DNA of 64,000 nt, taken from Protula sp. h YS-2021. Its lineage: Eukaryota; Annelida; Polychaeta; Sabellida; Serpulidae. Below the pieces are notes generated by a model, which saw only the letters and a list, made by a program, of their open reading frames with translations, was not told the DNA's origin and searched no databases. Of the stretch, positions 35,090 through 47,700 are shown one piece after another (position 1 is the first letter of the stretch; each line of letters begins with the position of its first letter). The translations under genes were made by a program, and so were the position numbers. The stretch covers positions 49,869,347 through 49,933,346 of the forward strand of contig OX457024.1 of NCBI GenBank assembly GCA_949752745.1, given 5' to 3'.

Positions 35090-35905
35090 AAACAAAAAGA
35101 TTTAAAATGCCGACAATTGGCCATTTTTGCAGAATCGTAAAAAAAAGTAACTTTCGAAAGGCAGACATCTAGGGAACATTCGTACAAAATTTTAGGGGAA
35201 CCCGGTTTAAATTGGGGGTAAAAGAAGTATTTTGAAAATTGGCTACTGAAGTTTTTTAAATACCCCCTATTTAGCCAATTTTTTGATCAAAAACGCATTT
35301 ACGCAAAATAAGAAGACAATCCGATCAATATTGTAGAACAAGAAGCATTCTAAAAATTGGCTACCGAAAATAGTCACTTCCCAACGGAGGACTAGTAAAC
35401 ATTTATGCAAAAACTGAAGGCAATGCGATCAGAAGTGTGGAAGAAAAAAACCTTAGGAAACTGGCAAGCAAAAAAGTGTTTTAAAAATGTCCCCCCCCCC
35501 CCCCCAATTAGCCAATTTTTGCGGATCACGAAAAGTCATTTTTCAAGAGAGAACCGACTAGTGAACATTTATGCAAAAATTGAAGGCAATCAAAACTGAA
35601 AAAAAATTTGGAAAATTGGCTACCCAAAAAAATAAAAATAATAATAAAATGCCCTCCAATTACCGTTTTTTATACTTTTTAAAAACAGGCCGCTAGTGAA
35701 CATTGTGCAAAATTTAAAGGCAATCTCATCAAAATTGTGGTTGAAAAAGCCTTTGGAAAATTGTAAAAAATGCCCTCCTTTTGGCTCATCGCCAAAAAAT
35801 TTTAACACAGGCCTACTTAGTATCATTTGTGCAAAATTTGAAAGGAATCAGATCAAAATCGAGAAAGTGGAAGTGTTTTGAAAACGTCATCGGTAAAATT
35901 TGGAG
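35090..35905 (+). repeat. ~165-bp decayed tandem array
   Basis: Five or so units with AACATTTATGCAAAAATTGA, GGCAATC, GAAAATTGGCTACC and GCCAATTTTTG. Divergent members of the general core-monomer type, also at 36700-37127, 40900-42400, 51240-51870 and 59700-60230. Confidence 0.75.
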
Positions 35906-36665
35906 TTCCGAAAAATTCCTTGATTAAAAGTAGTTTCATAATGTATTTTGTGCTGAAGCGCTAGGTGCGTTCACTTTCAAACATAAATGATGTCATAACT
36001 CGTAAATGGTGGCGTCATACATACAAATTTGGCGTGCCGAAAAATTCCTTGCTTAGAAGTAGTCTCGTCATGTATTTCGTGCCGAAGCGCTAGGTGCGTA
36101 AATTTTCGAGTTATTGAGCTTTAAAACATAAATGACGTCATAGCTACAACTTTGGCGTGCCGAAAATTTCCTTGCTTAAAAGTAGTCTCATAATGTATTT
36201 TGCGCCGAAGCGCTAGGTTCATTAGTTTTCGAGTTATTGAGCTTTAAAACATAAATGATGACGTCACAGGTACAATTTTGGCGTGCCGAAAAATTCCTTG
36301 CTTAGAAGTAGTCTCATAATGTATTTCGTGCCGAAGCGCTAGGTGCGCAAGTTTTCGAGTTATTGAGCTTTAAAACATAAATGACGTCATAACTCGTTAA
36401 ATGATGACGAGATAGGGAACAACTTTGCCGTGCCGAAAAATTCCTTGCTTAAAAGTAGTCTCATAATGTTATTTGGGCCGAAGCGCTAGGTTCGTTAGTT
36501 TTCGAGTTATTGAGCTTTAAAACATAAATGACGTCATAACTCGTAAATGATGAAGTCATAGGTACAACTTTGGCGTGCCAAAAAATTCCTTGCTTAAAAG
36601 TGGTCTCATAACGTATTTTATGCCGAAGCGATAGGTTCATTAGTTTTCGAGCTATTGAGCGCTAT
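35906..36665 (+). repeat. ~130-bp tandem array carrying CRE-like palindromes
   Basis: Six units with CCGAAGCGCTAGGT, TTTTCGAGTTATTGAGC and TTTAAAACATAAATGACGTC. Four or five units contain TGACGTCA or a near match, the binding palindrome of CREB/ATF factors. Units are well conserved. Confidence 0.9.
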
Positions 36666-38356
36666 CGCCTGCACAAACAATTGTTCAAAACCCCCCTTAA
36701 GTTAAAAAAATCGCCAAAAACAGAATTTTTGGAGGAACGAAAAAGAAAAGGAACATGAGCATCATCTGGACATGTGCCCCAAAACATGCATACAAGTTCT
36801 GAGAGAATTGGCTGGTTAGTTTCTGAGAACACGCTGCGGACACACCAAAAGCTATATATGCCTCCTCCTTCAAAACCACGTCAAAACAGAACCATCTGGG
36901 GAACAATCACACAAAATTGAAAAGAAATTCAATCCGAATTGTAGGAGAAAACCCATTTTGAAAATCAGGTATCGAAAAATTATAAATGTCCCCCTCCCCC
37001 CCCCCCCCCACCCACCCATCTGACCAATTTGTGGCGAATCGCCAAAAAAAAAGGAATTTTTCAAGAGAGAACAATTAAGAGAACAACCTGACAAAACTGA
37101 AATCCCCTCCAAATTGTGGGAGAGGCGTTTTTAGACCAGCTGACTACGTCAGGCTGGTCTTATCATATCAATAGAGGGGTATCCATCACTTGTATGTACG
37201 TATGTACGTGTGTAAACTTTTACTTAAAATGCTTCTTCTCCTTCAGTTTTGATCGGATTCCTTTCCAATTTTATACGAATATTCTCTAGCTGAGCCTCTC
37301 TTTAAAATTTTTTTTTTTTTTGGCGATCCGCCGAAATTGGCTAAATGGGGGGCGTTTAAAATTTTTCGGTTGCCAATTTTCATAATGCTTCTCCAGCAAT
37401 TTTGATCAGATTTTCTTCAAATTTTGTACGAATATTCTCTAGCATGGCTGCCACGGTTCTGGAAAGTCCTAGAATTTTATACGAGTCCTGAAATTTTATA
37501 AAAAGTCCTGGAATTTGAAAATTATGTAATTATTTTTTATATTCTCCTAAAAATGAGACATGATATTTTCCGGAAATTTTATGGACTATAAAATTCGCAT
37601 CATTAACAAAATCTGCATCATTGAGGCGGTTTTCAAAAACCCCCTTACCGTTTTGGTTCAAACTTACTTTCAACTGTAGCGGGCATACTCCATGGGTAGG
37701 TCGCTCTATAACTTTTGTACGTAATTTTGATTAGATTTTTCATTTTGATTTTACAAACTTGGAAAATTGTTCGACATCCTAGATTTTAATTTATGGACCG
37801 TGAATGTTATTGTTTATTGAATAAAAGTTTTTTCTTTGTCAGTATATGTGAATTTATATCAATATAATTTTTTTCGTAAACATGTATATGTTAAATGACT
37901 ATAAGCAGTCTTTTCGAAATACACATAAACAAATTAAATGGGATTTTTATTTGCCAATGTCATTTTTCATTTTCATTCTTTATTCTTAAACGTATAACAG
38001 TGTATAACTTGCTATTTCGGACAATGTCGTCGAAGTTTCACAAAGACTGAAAAGGATAGCGGCCTTTGCACCGGAACTGTAAGTTACGAATATTTAAGGA
38101 CATCTACAATAGAGACCGCATATGTGGATAGCACTTTGGTGGAACTATAACATATCTGCAGAATATTGCATAAATGTATTTTTATAACTGTTAGGTCAAC
38201 AAGGAAACACATTTGCAGCGTGCTTTTTTAAATTTGAGCTAATACATGATACTTATTTCAGGGCCTAACCTCTTAACATTTTTTTGTTTAATGTTTTGAG
38301 GAATTAAGAAGGATATGGAATTGGAACTCCATATCTTTTGTAACGATTTGTTTTCT

Positions 38357-38396
<40 letters not shown>

Positions 38397-38458
38397 TCTC
38401 TTTGCCTCTTAGCTGTAATGCACAAACATGTTTTAACAAAATTCTGTTTTGTAATTTC

Positions 38459-38704
38459 AGATATAATCCAATTCAACAAAATGCCTAAAAACAAGTCGAA
38501 GATTCATGGCTAGTATATGAGACATACAAGGGCTGTTTGGTAAAGGCTGGAAAAGAAAAGGCAAGATGCAAATTATGCATGTGCGATATAGATGTTGGCA
38601 ATATGGGGGAGGTGGCTCTTAAGCGCCATTTGAAATGCAAAAAACACAAAACAGTTGAAGCAGAACTGCAAAAAACCATAGACGTTCAACTTCAGAGTTT
38701 TTAG
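38459..38704 (+). pseudogene. BED-type zinc-finger fragment (transposon or ZBED relic)
   Basis: After a plausible acceptor (GTAATTTCAG) comes MPKNKSKIHG and a stop; one frame over, QVEDSWLVYETYKGCLVKA continues with ARCKLCMCDIDVGNMGEV and ALKRHLKCKKHKTVEAELQK to a stop. CxxC...HxxxxxH plus the leading W fits a BED-type finger, common at the N-terminus of hAT transposases. No transposase body follows, and a frameshift separates the ATG. Confidence 0.65.
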
Positions 38705-38769
38705 AGTTTTTAGTATCGACTGTTATGCGCCCGGATAGTTCCACTTACAGAGCGCTATAAAAATACTGA

Positions 38770-38800
<31 letters not shown>

Positions 38801-38801
38801 A
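38705..38801 (+). repeat. Retroelement 3' tail with (GATT)n
   Basis: CGCCCGGATAGTTCC, then AGAGCGCTATAAAAATACTG and (GATT)n resembles the GCGCTATATAAAT tail plus short tandem repeat of CR1/L2-type LINEs and their SINEs. Only the tail is present. Confidence 0.6.
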
Positions 38802-40862
38802 AAGCCTGCTACCTTTCCTTAAAATTTAAAGACAAACTAATTTTATGGAGTTCAAGATTTTACTGAAAATATTTTTTGGCCAAAATTTGCGCCAATTTTT
38901 GGGCACTCACTAAAAAAGTAATACCTAGATAGGTAGTAACGCCTGCTACCTTCACTTAAAACTTAAAGACAATAAGACTATTTTGATAGAGTTAGTTAAG
39001 ATATAAAAAAAAAAAAAAAAACAATTAGGTTTTTCGACAAAATTTCCGCCAATTTTTGGCGAATCGCCAAAACAAGTATCGGATAGGTGGACAGCTATGT
39101 ACCCTACCTGCCGCCAAAATTATAGAATGTTTCCATGAAAACCCTAGGAGATACGTTTTACAGAAAATTGGTTTTTCGCCACTTTTTTGCCAAAAACTGT
39201 ACAAAACAGACAGGCAAGAAAGCCTGCTACATTCACTTAAAATTTCAAGACAGTAATCCTTGAATTATTTCAGATTTGACTGGAAATGTTTTGGGCTTTC
39301 GCCAAAATTTCCTTCAATTTTCGGCCAATCACGAAAAAACAATACCCCGGTAGACAGTAACGTCTGCTACCTTCACCTAAAACTTAACACAGTAAGACTA
39401 TTTTCCTCGAGTTAGTTAGGATTTTAAGCATTTGTTTCGCCAAATTTTTGGCCAATTTTTGGCCAATCACCAAAAATTGTAATTTTTCGCCAAATTTTTG
39501 GCCAATCACCAAAAATTGTAATAGCCAGGTAGGTAGGCAGGTCTGCTACCTTTTCATTAAAATTTCAATACTTTAAGACTATTTTCCTGGAGATCGTCAA
39601 GATTTTACTGACAATTATTTGGTTTTCTGCCAAAATTGTTAATAATTCATAATATTTTTAATCATACAATAAGAGCCAGGTATACAGTAATGCTTGATGC
39701 TTTACCTCAAATTTTAAGTAATACTTGTTTCCTGGAGTTATTGAAGATTTTACTGAAAATTTTTTGTTTTTCGCCCAACGTTTTGCCAATTTTTGGCTAA
39801 TCACCAGGAAGGTAGTAACCTTTGCTCACATACAATTTCACGAGAATAAGTTCAATAAGATTTGAGTTATTTTTTTCTAGGGTTTTTCGCCAATTTTTTG
39901 GCCAATCACCAAAAAAAAAAAAAAAAAAAAAGAAAAAGAAACAGCCAGGTAGATGGTAACTCTTTCTATCTTCACTTAAAATTTCAAGACACTAATACTA
40001 TTTTCCTTAAATTTTATTTTAGATTTTACTGAAAATTTGGTTTTTCGCCAATGTGTTGGCCAATCGGTAAAAAAAAAAGAACTAACAGCGAGGTAGGTAA
40101 TAGTGCCTGCCACCTTTACTTCAACTTTCTCAAGTCACTAAGACTCTTTTCCAGCAGCTATTTAAGGTTTTACTGAAATATTTTAGTTTTTCGCCAAAAT
40201 TTTCGTCAATCTTTAGCCAATCAACAAAAATAGTAATATCCAGATAGGTAGTAACGCTTGCTACTCTCACTTAACATTGAAGAGAGTAAGACTGTTATAC
40301 AAGAAAAAAACTTGGGCTAATTTTTCGCGAATCACCCAAAAAATAATAATAATAATTATGACCAGGTAGGAAGTAACGTCTACTTCCTTCACCTTAAATT
40401 TCAAGACAGCAAAATTATTTTCTAACAGTTAGATACGATTTCACAGAAAAATTTTTGGGTTTTCACCAAAACTTTCGCCAACTTTTGGCCAATAACAAAA
40501 AAAAAGTAATAGCTAGACTGCTATTGACGCGTGCTACTCTCACCTAAAATTTCAAGACAGTAACATTACTTTCTAGAAGTAGTAAAGATTTTACGAGAAA
40601 AAAAAAGGTTTTTCGCAATATTTCGGCCAATTTTTGGCAAATCGCCAAAAAAGTAATAACCAGGTGGACACTTACCCAACCTGCCTTCCTCCAAAATTTT
40701 CGAACTTTTCCACTAAAACAATAGGAAATAATTTTAAAGAAATTTCGTTTTTGGCCAATATTTCTCCCAATTTTTCGCGAATTGCCAAAAAAAGGCAATA
40801 GCCAGGTAGGTACTGTGCGCTACCATCAACCAAAATCACAAGACATTTAGACTAAAACCGCA
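38802..40862 (+). repeat. ~140-bp satellite array, about 14 units
   Basis: Units read GTAGTAACGCCTGCTACC, TTCACTTAAAATTTCAAGAC, GATTTTACTGAAAATTTT, TTTTTCGCCAAAATTT and GGCCAATCACCAAAAA, with substantial divergence. The same unit recurs at 44640-45720. Confidence 0.9.
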
Positions 40863-42400
40863 CGAGCAGATGCGATTTTTCAACTAAAAACGTGCATACG
40901 CACATACTTTCAACGACTTCTTTAGAAGTTGGGGATAAAAAAAAATCTACAGAGTACAGCCTAGCCAATTTAGCCAATTCTTGGTGGATCGCCAAAAAAG
41001 TCATTTTTCAGGAGAGGACAGACTAGTGAAAATTATGCAAAAATTGAAGGCAATCAAATAAAAATATTGGAAAAACACCTTTGGAAAATTGGCTACCAAA
41101 AAAATAAATACATACATAATATAATGCCCTCGAATTAAAGAATTTTTGGCAGAAAGCCAAAAACTTAATTTTATATAAACAGATCGCTAGTGAACATTTA
41201 CGCAAAAAATTATGACAATCCAATCAAAATTATGGAAGAAAGAAGCTTAAAAAAACGGATACTAAAAACAATTAAAAAATGCCCATTATTTGGCAAATTC
41301 TGGATCGCCAAAAATTTTCAACAGAGGTTTACCTGGTAAAGATTCGTGCAAAATTATAAGACAATTTGACCCAAATTGTTAGAGGAGAAGCATTTTGAAA
41401 ACTGGCTACCAAAAGCGATATAAATACCCATCATTTGGTCAATTTTTGGCGGTTCGCCAAAATTTTTCAAAACAGAAATATTTAGGGAACAATCGTACAA
41501 AACTGGAAAGCAATCCGAGCAAAATTGTGGGAGTAGCATCCCGAAAACTGGCTAACAACAAATAAAAACCCCCCCTCCCCCCACCTCATTTTGTCATTTT
41601 TTCAAGAGACGCCTTCCAGGTAAATATTTATGCAAAATTTGAAGCCAATCCGATTAAACTTGTGGGAGCAGCAGTTTGAAAATTTGCAACTAAAAGATCT
41701 GAACTGGCCTATATTTGGCTATTTTTTTTGGCGGGTTGCCAAAAACAAGCATGTCCAAGGACATGACCCAGTTTCTGAACGTAACTTTTTCATAATTTTA
41801 ATACATAAAAACGAGTTTTCCCGGGTGGAAGCTACCCGAAAAGGGATGTTGGAGAGGTTGGGTTTTGACGATTCACGTATTTACCGACATTTACACAATT
41901 TTACAAAATATTTAAAATTCCACCATTTCGGCATTTTTTTGTCATCTGCGAAAAAAGCAAAGTCCAGGTGGAGTAGCACCCAAGAAAGTTTCGATTAAAA
42001 TTTTATAACTATTTGAAAAAGACTGAGAGAAATGAATGGTTTGACAATTCAGTCATTTACTACCATTTATTCCAGTTTTTGCCAAACTACAAAGTTCTGC
42101 CATTTCGGCAGTTTTTGGCGAAAAGCGAAAAAAAATAATAGCCTGGTAGGTGAACCCCTGGGGAACATCCCTGCGTAACATCTAAACGATTGGAGTAAAA
42201 CTGCAGGAGTAGCATTTTAAAAATGGGTCAAAACGGGCACAAAAAGTGCCGCCATTTTGTCAGTTTTTCGTCAATCGTCAAATCGTCAGGTGGGGGACCA
42301 GCCAGGGAACATTCCTGCGTAACAGCAAAACTGTACGAGGAGTAGCATTTTTTAAAGAAAAAGTTTAACATACGCACATACATTCAAGCCCCCTATAGTG
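40863..42400 (+). repeat. Decayed monomer field
   Basis: Units of ~165 bp with AAAATTGAAGGCAATC, GGAAAATTGGCTACC and TTTGGCGGTTCGCCAA; poly-C near 41570. A short hairpin, CGACTTCTTTAGAAGTTGGG then ATAAAAA, at 40912-40942 is another end of the common type. Confidence 0.7.
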
Positions 42401-42632
42401 ATACGACTAACCCAGTCCGACAAAGTCGGTTGGGTTAAAAAGTAATTTCTCAAATTTGAAAGGAATCCGATCAAAACTAAGGGAGAAGATGCTTTTTAAG
42501 TAAAAGTTTGAATACGTACATACAGACGACGGATAACCCCTCTAGTGATGTTACAAGACCAGCCCGACAAAGTCGGCTGATCTAAAAAGGAAAATGAAGC
42601 CATGCAATAAGGCTATTGGACATCATTTCAGT

Positions 42633-42782
42633 TTATATTGTAGAGTTTCGTGTCGGGTTCCTGTGTGACCGTGGTGTAGAGGCCAGCCCGATGTCCGTCA
42701 ATTCATCTAAACCTAAAACACGCACCAGCTGGTTGTGCTCTGACCAGTCAATGAAAACTCCGTAGTGATATCTCACAGCTAC
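42633..42782 (-). CDS. MARCHF2/3-like exon d: cytosolic tail
   Basis: VAVRYHYGVFIDWSEHNQ, then LVRVLGLDELTD and a Thr/Ser/Arg-rich end NSTI before TAA. RYHxxxYxxWxxxNQxV is the conserved post-membrane motif of MARCHF2/3 (FRYHCQLYSEWRKTNQKV), here RYHYGVFIDWSEHNQLV. Acceptor TTAACAG. Confidence 0.93.
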   Translation of the reverse strand, partial: VAVRYHYGVFIDWSEHNQLVRVLGLDELTDIGLASTPRSHRNPTRNSTI

Positions 42783-44729
42783 CTGTTAAAAAGAGCAAAA
42801 AATCTACACTTAGAATTCTGTGAGATTCTGTTTTTCTCCAACATACCCTTCGACCACATACCCTCCTCTTATCCACAGTGTCACAAGACCGTCCAGGGAC
42901 GGTGCCCAGGTGCCGTCAGAGCAACAACACACACTCTCAACAAAAAAGGGTAAGTTGACACATCGCCAAGTGTTGGCTATAATTATACTGCTTCCATGAT
43001 CACAAAAGATGGTGTGTGAAATAAATCCGTGGAAAAGGGACCGTGCAGCAGAACCAACCGTGACGGGATGAATTCGAAGTTTACAAGTTACAAAAATATA
43101 TAAATAATAAAAAAAAAAAAACTAACAATAATAATATTTTATTTCATCGGGTCCACGGGTCTGAAATTTGGACCCGAAAAGTGATTTTGGACCCGTCGAA
43201 CCCGTTCCAACTCTAACCTTGCACAATGAAAATATATATATTGTACCTATTATTATTTTTGAAATCGGTGAAAAAGTGCTTGGGAGAATTTTAGACCGAA
43301 ATAACTCGTCCATTATGAAAGGTGTTCACTATTGGGAGGTATTCAGTAAAGGAGATTTTACTGCATATAATTTGCCCTACATGGGGGATCCTGTCTCACT
43401 GAGACTCTAGTTACGGGGCATTTTATAATATTCTGTAACCAATTTTCCAAAATGTTTTTCTTCCACATTTTTGATTGGATTACCTTCTAATTTTACATAA
43501 ATTTTCATTAGGCTTTCTCCTCTTTTTTTTTTTTTTGTGATCCAAAAGAAAATTTGCTAAATGGGAACGGGTTCCGGACAGACTCCCCCGGGACCAAACC
43601 CCACGGGACCGAACCCCCCGACCAAACCCCCCGGGACCGAACCCTCCGCGCGCATAACCCCCCACGCCAACCCCCCCCCCCATATGGAGAGGACCAACCC
43701 CCCCCCCCCCCCCCTCCAGACCAAACCACTCCAAAAATGATATTTGAACTTTTAAGCAGCATCCGATATTCTAAACAATGTCATCATAAACCAAATTATA
43801 GGAGGTCACCTTCCAGAAACACGACGACAGCAAAGTGTCCAAACAGGAAATAGGATAGCACACATTGTTCGTGACTTTCGCAACAAAAACATCTTAGATT
43901 TTCTCAGAGGAAGGGCTTTTTGATTATGTTGAGAGGGGGGGAGGGGGGTTTAGTCCGATCGGGGGGTTTTGGTACGGGGGTTATGCGCTGGGGTTTGGTT
44001 CCGGCGGGTTTGGTCGGGGGGGGGGGGAGGGGGGGTTTGGTCCCGGGGGATTCTGTCCTAGACCCAATTCGCTAAATGGGAACATGAAAAAAATTTTGGG
44101 GGCCAATTTTCAAAATGCTTCTACGCCCACGAGCTGGGTCGCAATCCTTTCAAATTTTGTAGGCTTCCCTTTGATCGGATTGTATTCAAATTTTTCATAA
44201 ATCACTAGGCAATCCTCTTTTGGAAAGTTACTTTTCTGACGATCCGTCAAAATTGGCTAAATGTGGGGTATTTAAAAATCTTAAGTTTATTTTCAAAATG
44301 CTTCTTCTCTCACAGTTTTCATCGGATTCCTTTATAAATTTTTACGAACTTTCAACAACCAGGTAAAACAATATGACAAGCACGTTTTGGCGACCATGCA
44401 AGCCTATTGCTAGGTAACTTCCTAGATTTCGGCTGGTCACAATGACCCTGAATATTGTTGTTTGGCGATCCAAAAGAAAAATGGCTGAATGGAGGCATTT
44501 TGAAATTTTGGGGGGCCAATTTTCACCTACGATCTAGATCGCATTCCTTTCAAATTTTGTACGGCTGTTTACTTACGTAAAAATATTTGTTCAAGTTCTT
44601 ACGAGACATTTTTCGTACAATGCATGCAACATAAAATTGCAAAGCTTTAACTGAAAAACTAGATTTTTAAGCCTTCATTAAAATCACTTTTGCTAGAATT
44701 TGAAGACAGCTGTCTTTTTTTTTTCTTTT

Positions 44730-44766
<37 letters not shown>

Positions 44767-47700
44767 CTTGCAGTTTTTCGCCAAAATGTCAATCACCAAC
44801 AAAAAATAATAGAAAAGTACGCAATTGCTTGCAACCTTCACCTAAAATTGCAAAAAAAAAAAAAAAAAAAAAAAAATAGAGCCATTAAGGTACAATATGT
44901 ATGCTACTGTTACCTAAAATATCAAACAATGAGGCTGATTTTCTAGAGTTCGAGCCCAACGCAATGGGAGTAAACTACTTTACCATTTCATTGTTGCTTA
45001 CAAAATCATATATTTTAGCTGTTACATGAAAAAAATGTGACTGTGAATGTGACCGTGAATGTGATATATATATATATATATATATATTTTTTTTGGTAAA
45101 CCGTAAAAAACGTCATACCCGGGTAGGTAGTAGTGTGCTACCTTCACCTGAAATATCAAGACAATTTTCCAGCAGTGAGTTAAGATTTCACTGAATGCTT
45201 TTTGGTTTTTTGCAAAAACTTCCGCTAATCTATGGCCAATCACAAAAACAAGCGATAGACAGGTAAGTGGTAACGCCTGCTACCGTCACTTAAAAATTCT
45301 AAGACAATAGGACTATTTTCCTGAAGACGGTTAAAATTTTACGAAAACAAAATTGGTTTTTCGCCAAATTTTGGCAAATTGCCAAGAAAAACGTATAGTC
45401 CAGTGGACACTTATGCACTCTACCTTCCACCAAAGTTTTAGAGCATATCCACCAAAACCCTAACCCATTTCAAAGAAATTTAGTTTTTGGTCAACATTTC
45501 CGCCAATTTTTGGTGAATTGCAAAAAAAGTAATAGCTAGGTAAGTATTTATGTCCGCTAACATCAACCACAATTTCAAAGCATTTAGTTTAAAATCCCAG
45601 GAGATATGATTTTTCAATTTAAAAGGCATACGCACATATTTTAAACGACTGCAATAGCCCCAGCTACTGTGGGGTTTAAGAAGTAAGAGCCAGGTTGGTA
45701 ACAAATCTTGCCAACGTAACATTCTTAATGATCACTTCAACCTCTATTTCCTTAGAGGTTAAAAGTATTTCTAACCACATAGGCTAGCAGACACCAGAAG
45801 CATAGTGATAAGAATATCCGCGTTTACGGAAGACGTAAGCTGGTTAAAATGGTTCATTTTCGTTTTGGGGTCCAGTTTCCCAGCATGACTCATTTACGGA
45901 AATATTGCCAGGTATCCGGTTGTTCCCGTTATGGTCGTCTCCACGGGCGGGCCTAATACTTACAACACACCATACAAGGTAGATGATGACAAGGAAAACC
46001 GACAGAGTGAGGAGGCCAATTGCTTCCCACTCTCCGTCTTTATATTGTGCGTAGCTAATCGCCCCAGAAGCGCACAGCCAGGCACTCACTCCAGCGAGTG
46101 GGGTAAGGAGAAAGAAACATGCCAAATCGCCGTACAGGTTGCGTCTGTCTGAACACCTCGAAGGAAGACGTAACCACTGAAAGAAAAAAGAAATAAAGCC
46201 GTTAAGTGACGGTGCACAGAGTACCAAAACAGGAAACTGGCAATACGATTCTATCAAAATACGGTGGACAATTGGTGAAAATTTTAATTCTATTATTAAA
46301 TATTTTACATATCCTCAACGGAAAGTGTGTAATGTTTTATCAGTTTTTGACAAAGTATCGCTGAGCAAATTTTTGCCCGATCTGGCAAATAATACAATGT
46401 TCCACATCTGAAATATATATATTTCTTCCGTAAAGTTTAACAAGTTTGTCCAAGGACAAAGTCCCAGCTTACGAAAAGCAATAAGACCGATTCCAGCGTG
46501 CATGAGCAAGGGAATTTCCCTGAAAATTTGGGCTTCAAAAGATGCGACGGCAAAAGGCTAGCTCAATAATTAATTTAGCATCGGACCAGAACATAGACCG
46601 ATAAAAAAATACAAAGATTTGTTTCCCAGAAAAATGGGAGACAGATTTTTTTATCTCTGGTAGACTGGATAGTCTGCCCTAGATACCTTCGAACAACGCT
46701 CGCATTTCGGACCAGTGCGCATATTTATGTAACTTACCTCGATGCGCGGTTCTTATTCAGGCAAGTGCGCAGACAAGTGCGTATTTAATTTGCGTTGATG
46801 CGCGGCTCTCATTTTGGAACAGTGCGCATGTTTATTTAACTTGCGTTGATGCGCGGTTCGATTTCGGACCAGCACGCATGTTTATTTACCTTTTGTTGAT
46901 GAGCGGTTCTTATTTCGGATCACTGCCCATGTTTATTTACCGTTTGTTGATGTGCGGTTCTTGTTTCGGATCAGTGGGCATGTTTTTTCACCTTGTATTG
47001 ATGTGCAGTTCTTATTTCAGACCAGTGTGCAAGTTTATTTAACTTGCGTCGATGCGCGGTTCTCATTTCAGAAAATGCACATGTTTATTTTACTTGCGTT
47101 GATGAGCGGTACTTATTTTGGACAAGTTTCCTTAGGTTGCCTTGATGCGCGGTTCGCATTTCAGACCAGTTTACATGTTTGTTTAACTTGCGTCGATGCA
47201 CGGTGCTTATTCTGGACCTGTACATATGTTTATTTAACTTGCGTTGGTGCGCGGTTTGCATTTCGGACCAGTGCGCATGTTTATTCAACTTGCGTTGACG
47301 AGAAGTTCGAATTCTGTATCATTCCGAATTTTTATTTAACTTGCGTTGATGCGCGCTTCGAATTTCGGACCAGTGCGCATGTTTATTTAACTTGCGTAGA
47401 TTTTGGACCAGTGCAAATATTTATTTAACGTGCGTCGATGCGCGGTTCTTATTCTGGACCAGTGCACATGTTTATTTAAGTTGTGTTGAAGCGTAGTTCT
47501 TAGTTTGAATAGTGCGCATGTTATTTAAGTGTCGTTAATGCACAGTTCGCATTTCGAACCAGTGCGTATGTTTATTTAACTTGCGTTGATGTACGGTGCA
47601 TATTTTGGTCCAGTGTGCTTGCTTATTTAGCTTGCATTGATGTGCGGTTCGCATTTCGGACCAGTGCGCATGTTTTTAACACTTGGCAAGCCCGTGGCTT

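Larger units (their letters stand above)
37128..42588. mobile_element. 5.5-kb stretch between inverted hairpin termini
   Basis: Left TTTTTAGACCAGCTGACT, then GTCAGGCTGGTCTTATC and AGAGGGGTATCC; right GGATAACCCCTCTAGTGATG, then AAGACCAGCCCGACAAAGTC and GGCTGATCTAAAAA are inverse over ~56 bp. Each end folds. Interior: a mix of monomers, the ~140-bp array (38800-40860), a BED-finger relic, and a second hairpin end at 42400-42442 (CCCAGTCCGACAAAGTCGG then TTGGGTTAAAAA). It may be two opposed elements rather than one. Confidence 0.65.
42783..45963. other. MARCHF2/3-like intron c-d
   Basis: Repeat-filled: right end GGGGGATCCTGTCTCACTGA (43384-43412), a foldback element (43575-44064), then core monomers and the ~140-bp satellite again (44640-45720). 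Hairpin ends occur at 45655-45680 (GCCCCAGCTACTGTGGGG then TTTAAGAA) and 45735-45765 (AACCTCTATTTCCTTAGAGG then TTAAAAG). Confidence 0.65.

Noticed and set aside
37460..37620. Another foldback element with AGTCCTGGAATTTTAT units
   Set aside because: Three left units are present but no inverse right terminus was found nearby; similar short units at 61440 are too far to pair.
45844..45963. Read-through C-terminus for the ligase after the second membrane helix
   Set aside because: GTAAGT donor at 45963 and the RYH tail exon at 42782 give the conserved family ending.
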